Origin: CALCZU01 sp964396165
GTDB taxonomy: Bacteria; Bdellovibrionota; FAC87; UBA2466
NCBI GenBank assembly: GCA_964396165.1
Contig: CAYNEF010000007.1
Span: forward strand, 1-64,000
Length of the DNA: 64,000 nt
Reading direction: 5' to 3'
Shown: piece by piece, positions 51,649 through 59,980 of the stretch
Position numbering within the stretch: position 1 is the stretch's first letter
Layout: each line of letters starts with the position of its first letter
Notes under the pieces: model-generated
Told to the model about the DNA's origin: nothing
The model's input: only the letters and a program-made list of their open reading frames with translations
Databases searched by the model: none
Translations under genes and position numbers: made by a program

Positions 51649-52977
51649 ATGTGGTTTCCCAAACGTCCCGAAACTTTAGAAGAAGCAAAACTCGAAAGAC
51701 AGTACGTTGAAGATTGTATTTTAAAGATCTTAAATATCAGAGGCTCCATGCGCGGCGGAAAATTTGCTGACGCATTTAAACTTCCTTACGGACTCATCGA
51801 AGACATCATTCAGGATTTAAGAAACCGAGATTGCATCGGAGCTGCTGGTGGCGGATCTGCAATGGGCGGAAATTCAGGTCTTAATTTCGGGCTCACTTCA
51901 AAAGGCATCGAGATGGCGGCCACTGTTTCGCGCCGTTCTCCTTATTATGGCCCAGCCCCCGTCGATATTCCCGATTACATCGAATCTGTGGAGTCTCAAA
52001 AATTTCAAAATAGAATGGTCAGACGCCAACACTTAGAAAAAGCTTTCTCTGACATTAAAATCAGTCAGGAATATTTAAATCAGTTGGGGCCTGCAATTAA
52101 CTCAGGTGGCCCCATTTTCCTATATGGAAAACCTGGTAATGGGAAAACGACAATGTCAGAGCGTATTGCTCGACTTTACCGTCAGGGGATTTTTATCCCA
52201 CACGCGATTCAAGTAAACGGCGAAATCATCCAGGTGTATGACGAAAAGATCCATAAAAAAATCCCTCTAGATATTTTGCCGGAACAACATCCGTTGCGTC
52301 TCGACCCCAATATGGCAGATCCTAGATGGGTCTATGTCTTTCGCCCTTTTATTGTTGTGGGAGGGGAACTCACGCTAGAAATGCTGGATCTTACTTTCAT
52401 CAGTGGCCAGGCAAGCTACGAAGCGCCTTTTCAGCTAAAAGCAAACGGCGGCGTACTTCTGATCGACGATTTCGGCCGTCAAAAAGTAAAACCGACGGAA
52501 TTTTTAAACCGCTGGATTTACCCGCTTGAAAAAGGAATGGATTTTTTATCTCTAGCTAGTGGAAAGAAAATTGAAGTTCCTTTCGAGCAGTTGATTATTC
52601 TTTCGACCAATCTGGATCCAAAAGATTTAGGAGATGAAGCATTTTGGCGTCGAATCAAATATATGATCGAAACGCCCAGTCCCTCCGAAAGCGATTACAA
52701 ATTTATTTTTCAGACAATTTGCGCAAAGAAGAATGTGGAATTTGAAGAGGGCGCCTTTGCGTACATGATTGATAAGTACTACAAGCAAGCCGGCCGCGAA
52801 TACCGAAGTGTGCACCCACGCGATATTTTAAACCGCGTTTCGGATTTCATTTCGTATTTCGGTTTACCTCCGAAGCTGACTCGCCAGCTAGTCGATCAGG
52901 CCTGCGATTCTTTCTTCGGAAACCAAGCCGCTCAAAGCGCCGCCGCTGCACCGACAAGACTTTCGAATGTCGGTTGA
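51649..52977 (+). CDS. AAA+ family ATPase
   Basis: A 442-residue ATPase. An N-terminal helical/winged-helix-like part (about 1-95) precedes the AAA+ core: Walker A YGKPGNGKTTMSERIA (about 161-168), Walker B VLLIDDFGR (about 270), sensor-1 IILSTNLD, and arginines in FWRRIKYMIE. The C-terminal lid (about 345-425) ends in an Ala-rich tail. It may act as a motor or remodelling factor; partners are not evident and neighbours are not obviously related. AGGAG lies 14 bases before the ATG, rather far. Confidence 0.88.
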   Translation: MWFPKRPETLEEAKLERQYVEDCILKILNIRGSMRGGKFADAFKLPYGLIEDIIQDLRNRDCIGAAGGGSAMGGNSGLNFGLTSKGIEMAATVSRRSPYYGPAPVDIPDYIESVESQKFQNRMVRRQHLEKAFSDIKISQEYLNQLGPAINSGGPIFLYGKPGNGKTTMSERIARLYRQGIFIPHAIQVNGEIIQVYDEKIHKKIPLDILPEQHPLRLDPNMADPRWVYVFRPFIVVGGELTLEMLDLTFISGQASYEAPFQLKANGGVLLIDDFGRQKVKPTEFLNRWIYPLEKGMDFLSLASGKKIEVPFEQLIILSTNLDPKDLGDEAFWRRIKYMIETPSPSESDYKFIFQTICAKKNVEFEEGAFAYMIDKYYKQAGREYRSVHPRDILNRVSDFISYFGLPPKLTRQLVDQACDSFFGNQAAQSAAAAPTRLSNVG

Positions 52978-53018
52978 GTGACACCATCCCAGATTTACGC
53001 AAACGCCTGTCACGAAGT

Positions 53019-55049
53019 CTACGGAGTTATTGACCACAAGTCGTTTTGTGACCATAGACCAGAACTGAAACCACCAAATAGCCATAGTTTTCCGTTTGCG
53101 GACCACGAAAATGATCCTGAACGTGAGCCCGGAACGCTTTCTATTGATGTATAGGGAAGGGTAGGTGCGCCGTTCTTGTCACCGCTGACCCACGCCCAGT
53201 TTACTCCATCAAACTCCCACAAATCATTTAAATTATACTGGCCATTATTTCTAGAGTCGCTTCCTTCTCCTCCGAAAACCCAAACGTGGTTATTTGTGTC
53301 CACCATCATAGAACTGAAATATCTACCACCTGGAATATTACTACTCTCTGGTACCCCTCTTGTTCCAAAAGATGAAGCCGCATCATTCGTTCCATGACCT
53401 GCGACTGTGTTCGCGCCAGAAACCCATGTCCAATTCGTCCCATCAAACTTCCAAAGGTCGTTGAATGGTCCCCCGCTACTATACCGCCTACCTCCGAAGA
53501 TCCATGTATTTCCCGCGCTATCTCTTTGAAAACTAAATTCAGCTCGCGACGAGGGAGAATTAGTATTTGCAGTAATACCTTTGGTTCCGTAATTACCTAC
53601 ATCGTTTAGACTATTACTTCCACTGACCCAAGTCCAATTAGTCCCGTCGAACTTCCACAAATCATTGTAAGTCTTACCAGCTCCAGTAGTGAGGTCATAT
53701 GTTTCGCCTCCAAAGAGCCAGAACATTCCAGCGTTGTCACTCCAGTAGCCTGAAGTCATTCTGGGAGCAGGTACATTTGTCGCATTCGCCACTCCTTTGC
53801 TGCCATAATTACCGCTTGGAAATTTTTGATTACTCCCAGAAACCCAAGTCCAATTTGTTCCGTCAAATTTCCATAAATCATTTAGGTGGCCTCTGTTTCC
53901 AAAGGCATCGTAACCCGATCCTCCAAATACCCAGATATTATCGGAGCTATCTATCCATAGCGCTGCGGCGGACCTTCCACCTGGCATATTAGTAGAGGCA
54001 GCGACTCCTTTCGTTCCGTAAACACCTGTCGATGATAAGCTTGTTGTACCTGCAACCCAGGTCCAGTTTGTTCCATCAAATTTCCATAAATCATTTAACC
54101 ACCAAGCAGTTCCTCCATTATTTACTTGTCCACCAAATAACCATAGGTTTCCATGGGAATCCGTTGCATTGACTCCGACCCATCGCCCTCCAGGTGTATT
54201 GCTGTTAGCGGGGACTCCCTTAGTTCCGTACGTGCCGCTTTGTAATGCTGAAACATTTCCTGTTATGAATTGATGGGCTATGATTCCCCTTCCAGTAAGA
54301 GTTTTTTCCAAAGTTACTGCTGCTCTTGAGTTTCCGTTAAAGTAAGTAATCTTTAGTTCCCCCGAATAGTCTCTTGCCGCTGTTGGACTGAAGCGTAAGG
54401 AAAAATTACAGCTTTGATTTCCTGGTAAATCTCCGGAGCAGTTATTTGTGACAATTGAGAAGGGGGCATCAATGAGTACCTGTATGGAAGTAGCTGCCTT
54501 CGTACCCTTGTTTTCAATTTCAAAACTACTTGTAAGCGTAGAGTTTTTATATAGAGAACCAAAATCTCCTAAAGAACTTAATTGCGAAAAAGCAAGTTCT
54601 GCTTGTTTTACAGCTGTGCCTTTTATATTTCTTTTCCATCGTTTTCCAGACTGAGTTCCCACGATCTTAGCGGCAAAATTACCTTCACTAGATGGAGAAA
54701 ACTCTACAGTAAACGTACATTCAGAATCACTGGGGCCGTATTGTTTACATCCGTTATTTACGATCGAAAAAGGTTCCGTCGTAACGATATCGATCTGTGA
54801 AAGTTCATGGGAAAAATCTTTTAAAGTAAAGGTATGGAGTTGAGGATTTCCGATAGTAACTGTTCCAAAATCATAATCTGTTGCGATGTCTTGCTCATTC
54901 GCGGCTGCAAAAATAAACGCATCAGCAATTTCAGAGTCAGATGATTCATTAGGGACTTTAGGCGTAGCAGGGCATGCAGCCAAAAGCAGTACTGCCAATG
55001 CGCACGAAAAAAAGAAATAGGGATTTTCCTTCCTGGAATAACCCGTCAT
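53019..55049 (-). CDS. Kelch-like beta-propeller lipoprotein
   Basis: A 676-residue lipoprotein (LLAAC lipobox, Cys26). Two choice-of-anchor-D/ASPM-like sandwiches (about 45-145 and 150-255; FTVEFSPSSEGNF, FSLRFSPTAARDYSGEL) are followed by about six kelch-type repeats with the consensus NDLWKFDGTNWTWVSG, a YGTKGV.....PGGR stretch and NIWVFGG. The repeats are nearly identical, suggesting recent expansion. The architecture parallels the 1188-residue lipoprotein at 4076-7642 with a different repeat subtype. AGGAG lies six bases before the ATG. Probably surface-exposed binding; ligand unknown. Confidence 0.87.
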   Translation of the reverse strand: MTGYSRKENPYFFFSCALAVLLLAACPATPKVPNESSDSEIADAFIFAAANEQDIATDYDFGTVTIGNPQLHTFTLKDFSHELSQIDIVTTEPFSIVNNGCKQYGPSDSECTFTVEFSPSSEGNFAAKIVGTQSGKRWKRNIKGTAVKQAELAFSQLSSLGDFGSLYKNSTLTSSFEIENKGTKAATSIQVLIDAPFSIVTNNCSGDLPGNQSCNFSLRFSPTAARDYSGELKITYFNGNSRAAVTLEKTLTGRGIIAHQFITGNVSALQSGTYGTKGVPANSNTPGGRWVGVNATDSHGNLWLFGGQVNNGGTAWWLNDLWKFDGTNWTWVAGTTSLSSTGVYGTKGVAASTNMPGGRSAAALWIDSSDNIWVFGGSGYDAFGNRGHLNDLWKFDGTNWTWVSGSNQKFPSGNYGSKGVANATNVPAPRMTSGYWSDNAGMFWLFGGETYDLTTGAGKTYNDLWKFDGTNWTWVSGSNSLNDVGNYGTKGITANTNSPSSRAEFSFQRDSAGNTWIFGGRRYSSGGPFNDLWKFDGTNWTWVSGANTVAGHGTNDAASSFGTRGVPESSNIPGGRYFSSMMVDTNNHVWVFGGEGSDSRNNGQYNLNDLWEFDGVNWAWVSGDKNGAPTLPYTSIESVPGSRSGSFSWSANGKLWLFGGFSSGLWSQNDLWSITP

Positions 55050-55210
55050 ACGTACTCCTATTCTGCTTCTATTGTACTGCTCAACTATGTAGGAATTGCG
55101 CCAAGTAGATAGGCGAGTATTCGTGATGACTTACGTGCTAAACGTAGAGGTTTTGTGCACCAGTTGTGAAGATTGTGGTGTCTTGTGTTTTGCGAGGTAG
55201 TAGTCGACTA

Positions 55211-55262
55211 GGGACGCAGAGCTGAAATTTAGTAAAAGTGTACTCGTGCTCTAAGGCGTCCC
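55211..55262. other. Long imperfect hairpin in a divergent intergenic region
   Basis: GGGACGCAGAGC (55211-55222) pairs with GCTCT-AAG-GCGTCCC (55248-55262) with a three-base bulge, directly after the palindrome TAGTCGACTA (55201-55210). No T-run follows. It lies in the 407-base gap 55050-55456, which also holds the dyad and the sigma-54 box; no gene is seen in the gap. Confidence 0.4.
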
Positions 55263-55273
55263 AAAATGGGCTA

Positions 55274-55298
55274 ACACCTGTATATAAATATAGACACT
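55274..55298. promoter_or_regulatory. Dyad element shared with 50302-50326
   Basis: Core CTGTAT-ATAA-ATATAG (55278-55293), an inverted repeat with one G-T-type mismatch, flanked by ACAC and ACACT as in the first copy. It lies about 75-90 bases upstream of the -24 box at 55368, a typical distance for a sigma-54 activator site. Confidence 0.6.
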
Positions 55299-55366
55299 AC
55301 CGTCTTTTTCTATTTTAAAAACAATCATAATCTCAATAGGTTATCTAGGTTTTCTTTTGAGCCAAA

Positions 55367-55382
55367 TGGCACTTCTCTTGCT
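55367..55382 (+). promoter_or_regulatory. Sigma-54 promoter, full core match
   Basis: TGGCACTTCTCTTGCT matches all ten core bases with GG (55368) and GC (55380) ten apart. Predicted start near 55393, leader of about 64 bases before the ATG at 55457. It would drive the barrel/NtrY/NtrX operon. Confidence 0.78.
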
Positions 55383-55456
55383 CTTATGCATATTCGAATC
55401 TGCACATGGTGTGCGAGATCGTTCGAGACAAAAATAAGGGGAAGGACGTATTCGCT

Positions 55457-56656
55457 ATGAGTACATTTAAGAAAATAGGATTTAGCCTGGCGCTGATACT
55501 CTCAGCTGCCTTTGAGCAAAACGCATATTCAGAACAATTTTCACCTGAAGAGTTGGTGGTTGAAGACATCGTTTGCGTGGGAAATGTGAGAATTCAATGT
55601 GACGAAATTAAAGATTCAGTCACTCAAAAGCTAAATGAAAAAGTTCGTGAAAGAGAAATTCAAAACAGCAAAATCAGACTAAGCGTCTCTGGGAAGTTTG
55701 AGACCGTAGAGCTTTCGTTAAGAAAGGGAAGCAAACCAGGTAAAGCAATTTTAGAAGTTGCGGTAAAGGAGTCATCGGTATTATTCGGTGGCGTAAGTAT
55801 GGGAGTAGTTACATACCCGTATCGTAGCTCAGGTGTTCTCGATGTAACGATGGGGACTCGAGACTTTCTTGAAGAAGGTAAAACTTTGCAAGGATCATTA
55901 CGGCTGGTTCCCAGTCTACGATATGCTGATAAAATTGATGGTGCTTTTCGTTTGGATTACGTCGATCCTAAACTTCTCGATGACTCTAAATATTATTTGT
56001 TAGGTACGCTCGGCTTTTCTCGTTATCGTTACAATGCTCAAACAAGCGATTCACTACTTGGAACATTCTTTTTAAACGTAGAAGCAGGAAGAAAAGTAAA
56101 AAGTTTTTCCAGCTTTTATGCAGGCGTCTTTTCCGTGGCGGATGAAATCATAGTTGTCCCTTATGTCGGATACGGTTGGAACTCTGAGGATCATGCCAAC
56201 TTTCCTAGAACAGGCAGTAACTTCAGGGCAAGTTTAGGATATAAATTTGGAAACAACTCTTTTCCCTATGTGGATTTAGGCTTTAGAAAACACTGGGCAA
56301 TTCAATCTAAGTCTGTACTTTCACTTAATATCGGTGGAGCTGGGTTTATGACCTTGTCAGACAGGCTTTATACGTTTCCCATTTATTCTGAATACCCAAT
56401 ACTTTCTCTTCGATATTCTTATGATTTTGGTAGGAATCGAGTGGAAACGCAAAAAGGATTTATCAGAGGCTATATTGAGCCAGGTGTAGCGACCTATTTT
56501 AAAGATAACTCGATTTTTAGTTCCAACTCTAAAACTATTTCAACAAGTACAGATTTGTATTTTACCCCTATGGTAAAAGCCGGCGTTGGTTTTGAAAACT
56601 CGTTGTTTGGTAACGTAAATATCTTTTTCGCTTACGGTACAGAGGCGGGCAGATAA
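55457..56656 (+). CDS. POTRA-barrel outer-membrane protein, Omp85-like
   Basis: About 399 residues. Signal peptide (about 1-26, FEQNAYSEQ), then one POTRA-like unit (about 30-115: VVEDIVCVGNVRIQCDEIKD, SGKFETVELSLR, ILEVAVKE) and a beta-barrel of alternating strands (about 120-399) with DYVDPKLLDDSKYYL, VVPYVGYGW and FIRGYIEPGV. This is the plan of Omp85/BamA-type proteins but with a single POTRA and a short barrel. I start at the ATG at 55457, where the signal peptide begins. The next gene overlaps its stop by one base. Probably the product the downstream NtrY/NtrX pair controls or senses (inference). Confidence 0.77.
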   Translation: MSTFKKIGFSLALILSAAFEQNAYSEQFSPEELVVEDIVCVGNVRIQCDEIKDSVTQKLNEKVREREIQNSKIRLSVSGKFETVELSLRKGSKPGKAILEVAVKESSVLFGGVSMGVVTYPYRSSGVLDVTMGTRDFLEEGKTLQGSLRLVPSLRYADKIDGAFRLDYVDPKLLDDSKYYLLGTLGFSRYRYNAQTSDSLLGTFFLNVEAGRKVKSFSSFYAGVFSVADEIIVVPYVGYGWNSEDHANFPRTGSNFRASLGYKFGNNSFPYVDLGFRKHWAIQSKSVLSLNIGGAGFMTLSDRLYTFPIYSEYPILSLRYSYDFGRNRVETQKGFIRGYIEPGVATYFKDNSIFSSNSKTISTSTDLYFTPMVKAGVGFENSLFGNVNIFFAYGTEAGR

Positions 56657-57315
56657 TGCAAGCCTGGAGTCTCATACTTATACTGAGTTTGTTCTGCAAA
56701 GTATTTTTTGCGGAAACAGTGGTCCCAGTTCAAACCGGAAAAATTTGGGGAGTGGAACTTCGTGACTTGCCCTTGCCTGAAGCAGATATGCGAAAAGGAA
56801 TTCAAAGTGGCTTAACAACGTTATCTGCTATTGAAATTACCTTGAAGGGCGCCTCGGTTCCGCTTCAAACAGAACAACTCATCTTAAAACAATACTATGA
56901 TCTTTGGGAGGAAAATTACTATCTTCAGGTTGAAGGCCGTAGAATGGTAGAGAAAAAAGGATTTAAGACTTTAGATGCTTTATTTAAGCAAGAAAAAACG
57001 ATTCGACTCGATTCTGTCGGAAGTTTGGAAAAGACCAATGATAATATTATTTATCAAATCAAAGTCAGGTACCTTTTAAATCCTATTGATAAAACAAAGA
57101 CTGAAAAAATTCGCGCTTGGATTGCAGAAAACCGAGTAAATGTATTGAATGCGAATAAATCTTCAGGCATGGCTAATTCTGCCGGAGTTAGTTTTAATGC
57201 GTTATTTAATACAATCTTAAACGAATATTTCGTTGAAGGTGGCCCTTCAGCTAAATGGGAAATCACCCTTGAGTCAGCCCCGTTTCAATTTAAAGGGGGT
57301 AAGCTTGCGAAATAG
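56656..57315 (+). CDS. Exported protein, function unknown
   Basis: A 219-residue protein with a signal peptide (MQAWSLILILSLFCKVFFA). The mature part is mixed alpha/beta without Cys and ends in QFKGGKLAK. No family recognised. Its ATG overlaps the barrel gene stop (TAATG) and the kinase gene starts 11 bases before its end, so it is fixed between a barrel and a sensor kinase and may be a periplasmic partner that links them. Confidence 0.8.
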   Translation: MQAWSLILILSLFCKVFFAETVVPVQTGKIWGVELRDLPLPEADMRKGIQSGLTTLSAIEITLKGASVPLQTEQLILKQYYDLWEENYYLQVEGRRMVEKKGFKTLDALFKQEKTIRLDSVGSLEKTNDNIIYQIKVRYLLNPIDKTKTEKIRAWIAENRVNVLNANKSSGMANSAGVSFNALFNTILNEYFVEGGPSAKWEITLESAPFQFKGGKLAK

Positions 57316-58438
57316 TATTCGTAAAGAACTCATCATTATTGTGATCGTGCTTGCGATTCTCCCGATTGGTGCGTCGTATTTTCTACTGAGTGAAGTCATT
57401 AACACTTCACTCAGTATTTCTTTTCAAAAGAAAACAGAAAAGCTGCTAGCAGATTCTCAAGGAGATTTAAAGCAACTCAAAGAATTGAATCCGGAAAAAA
57501 ACGCTGAGTACAAAGAACGTTTTCAACAGATTCAAGATTTGAGAGAAATTTATTCAGAAAGTTCTTACATCCAAGAACAATTAAGCCAATCTTTAAAAAC
57601 GTATTTTTTTATCGCAATCTCTTTTGCTATTCTTGCAGCAGTCCTGATTGCCTTCTGGTTTAGCAACCGTGCGGACAAACTTTACAAAACAGCTGTCACA
57701 AATTGGTTAAACGAGCAGGCACGTTCACGCTACCTGACCGATATTGCGGGTTGGCAGGATATTGCAAAAAGACTCGCGCATGAGTTGAAAAACATGGCAA
57801 CGCCACTTCAGGTCTTAAGTTCCGCTTTGCCAAAACTTGTTAAAACGTATCAGGGAGAAGAGCTGGAAAAGAAGGTCGCTGAATCATGCGAAATGATGCA
57901 GGCAGAGTTGTCTCAGTTAAAGAAAATGACAGACAGCTTTTCTCAGTTTGCAAGACTTCCGGGAGTGCAATTTGAGGAAAAGTGTTTAAATCAATTGATT
58001 GGTGAATCGGTAAGTCAGTTCACTCTTCAATGGCCGGAAACGAGTATTACTCTTACGAGTTCATTGTCTGACAACTTGTTCGCACAATTGGATGCGACAC
58101 TTTTTAAACAGTCTTTGCACAATATTGTCTTAAACGCGATTGAAGCAAATCCGTCAGAAAAAATCGATGTGACAGTGGTTGTAAAACGGTCTGAAGACCA
58201 CGCGGTAATTAAAATTCACAACACTGGCAAAGTAATAGAGGAGAGTGTCAGAAAACGTGTGTTTGACCCTTATTTTTCTACCAAAACGGGAAAAGAGAAT
58301 ATGGGGCTGGGGCTTGCGATCGTTAAGAAAATTATTTCCGAACACAGAGGGGAAATTGAATGCATGGCTGATAACAAAGGCACCGCATTTGTTATTACAT
58401 TGCCGCTTTCTGATAGAGGTACTCATGCAAGTCAATAG
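57305..58438 (+). CDS. NtrY-like sensor histidine kinase
   Basis: About 377 residues. TM1 (about 10-30), a short periplasmic loop (about 32-98), TM2 (about 100-120), then the kinase: H-box RLAHELKNMATPLQ (His159 phospho-acceptor), NIVLNAIEANP (N-box), and the ATP lid STKTGKENMGLGLAIVKKI (G-box). The HELKN form is NtrY-type. The start is a TTG at 57305 (LRNSIRKELIII) with AAGGGGG upstream; no ATG is available in the right place. The response-regulator ATG lies 14 bases before its stop, so the two are coupled. Confidence 0.92.
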   Translation: MRNSIRKELIIIVIVLAILPIGASYFLLSEVINTSLSISFQKKTEKLLADSQGDLKQLKELNPEKNAEYKERFQQIQDLREIYSESSYIQEQLSQSLKTYFFIAISFAILAAVLIAFWFSNRADKLYKTAVTNWLNEQARSRYLTDIAGWQDIAKRLAHELKNMATPLQVLSSALPKLVKTYQGEELEKKVAESCEMMQAELSQLKKMTDSFSQFARLPGVQFEEKCLNQLIGESVSQFTLQWPETSITLTSSLSDNLFAQLDATLFKQSLHNIVLNAIEANPSEKIDVTVVVKRSEDHAVIKIHNTGKVIEESVRKRVFDPYFSTKTGKENMGLGLAIVKKIISEHRGEIECMADNKGTAFVITLPLSDRGTHASQ

Positions 58439-59795
58439 TACACCATTTCATATTCTTATCGTGGATGATGAACAGAATATCCGAAAAAGTCTGCAGCTGA
58501 TTCTTGAGGCGGAAGGCTACAAGGCTTCTATTGCACCAGACGCAATTAAAGCGTTTGAATTCTTAAATCAAGAAAAAGTACATCTCATTATTCTGGATAT
58601 TAATATGCCTCAAATTTCGGGACTCGAAATGTTTGAGCGTATGCAAAAAGAAGGGATCACAACGCCTGTGATCGTCATCTCTGGAAATGCCACTCTTACC
58701 GAGGCGGCACGTGCTATTCAAATGGGGGCTTTTGATTTTATTGAGAAGCCTTTTACCGCTGAGAGAGTGAGCCTTACGGTTAAACGCTGTCTTGAGTTTT
58801 TTGGCGTTAAAGAAGAACTAAAAAATATTCGAAGTGAATCTGTAGGACAAAAGTTTATTGGCCAGTCTCCTCAAATTAAAAAAACGCTGGCGATGGTAGA
58901 AAAAATCGCGCCTACCGAAGCAACCGTTTTGATCACAGGAGAAAGCGGAACTGGAAAAGAATTGATCGCACAGATGATTCATGACCGGAGCAAGCGCAAA
59001 AACCGCCCTTACATCAAAGTAAACTGCTCGGCGATTCCAGAGAATCTGATCGAAAGTGAGCTTTTCGGGCATGAGAAAGGTGCTTTTACCGGAGCCATTG
59101 CAAACCACCGCGGATTTTTTGAGCAGGCTAACGGGGGTACGATTTTTCTCGATGAAATTGGGGATATGCCGCTTAGTGCACAAGCAAAACTATTGAGAGT
59201 TTTACAGAGTTCCGAGATTCAAAAATTAGGATCAGAAAAATTACAAAAAATAGATGTGAGAGTGGTTGCCGCGACGCACAGGAATCTAGAATCTGAAATC
59301 GCCGCTAAAAAATTCCGTGAGGATTTATACTTTAGATTGAATGTCGTTCCGATTGTGACGCTTCCGTTGCGAGATCACAAAGAAGACTTACCTGAGCTTG
59401 TGATGCGGTTTGTACAGGATTGCTGTTTAAAAAATGGGATCAAAGAAAAAGCAATCAATCCTGAAGTCATCGCGCTTTTGAAAGAACACAGTTGGCCCGG
59501 AAATGTGCGTGAACTGCACAATTTTGTAGAACGCATGGTGATTTTGAGCGGTAACATTATTACAAAGCACGACGTTCCCGCGGGGTTATTCAAAAATACT
59601 TCTGATGAGACCATCGTGCTCGGAAAGTCCCTAAAGGATTTTAAGGAAGAATCGGAAAAGAAATACCTGATTGCCGTTTTAAAATCCTGCGAAGGGAACA
59701 TCTCAAAAACGGCAAAAATTCTGGGGATTGAAAGAACGCATCTTCATAAGAAGATACAGGTTTTTGAAATCACCAAAAAAGACTACTTTGGGTGA
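58425..59795 (+). CDS. NtrX-type sigma-54 response regulator
   Basis: A 456-residue NtrC-family activator. Receiver (about 8-122): ILIVDDEQNIRKSL, phospho-Asp in LIILDINMP (about 57), VIVISGNATLTEA, IEKPF. AAA+ domain (about 143-375): Walker A GESGTGKEL, ESELFGHEKGAFTGAI containing the sigma-54-contacting GAFTGA loop, Walker B GGTIFLDEIGDM, REDLYFRLNV and HSWPGNVRELHN. C-terminal helix-turn-helix NISKTAKILGIERTHLHKKI. Overlaps the kinase gene. Being encoded behind a full sigma-54 box, it may activate its own operon. Confidence 0.95.
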   Translation: MQVNSTPFHILIVDDEQNIRKSLQLILEAEGYKASIAPDAIKAFEFLNQEKVHLIILDINMPQISGLEMFERMQKEGITTPVIVISGNATLTEAARAIQMGAFDFIEKPFTAERVSLTVKRCLEFFGVKEELKNIRSESVGQKFIGQSPQIKKTLAMVEKIAPTEATVLITGESGTGKELIAQMIHDRSKRKNRPYIKVNCSAIPENLIESELFGHEKGAFTGAIANHRGFFEQANGGTIFLDEIGDMPLSAQAKLLRVLQSSEIQKLGSEKLQKIDVRVVAATHRNLESEIAAKKFREDLYFRLNVVPIVTLPLRDHKEDLPELVMRFVQDCCLKNGIKEKAINPEVIALLKEHSWPGNVRELHNFVERMVILSGNIITKHDVPAGLFKNTSDETIVLGKSLKDFKEESEKKYLIAVLKSCEGNISKTAKILGIERTHLHKKIQVFEITKKDYFG

Positions 59796-59815
59796 TGCAA
59801 AGCGCTATTTTCTTT

Positions 59816-59854
59816 GGGTAAATTACTACCCTTGCTGCGTAATGGTTTACGCAG
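59816..59854. other. Paired inverted repeats after the regulator gene
   Basis: GGGTA/TACCC (59816-59831) followed by the perfect dyad CTGCGTAA-TGGT-TTACGCAG (59835-59854). No T-run follows, so it is a weak terminator candidate. It is about 100 bases upstream of the sigma-54-like element at 59950, where an activator site would be expected. Confidence 0.45.
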
Positions 59855-59949
59855 AAAATTAATCTTTCGCGTCAGTTCATGACGCATATATTCAATGTAA
59901 AGTCTTATTATTTCAATAGGATAGCAAATGTTAGGAAAGTGTTAGGATT

Positions 59950-59965
59950 CGGCACCAAGCTTGCT
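59950..59965 (+). promoter_or_regulatory. Possible sigma-54 promoter, awkward position
   Basis: CGGCACCAAGCTTGCT matches nine of ten core bases with correct spacing. The predicted start (near 59976) is only five bases before the ATG at 59981, so either the mRNA is nearly leaderless, the real start codon is further in, or the match is chance. Confidence 0.4.
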
Positions 59966-59980
59966 GTATAAGAGGGTCGA

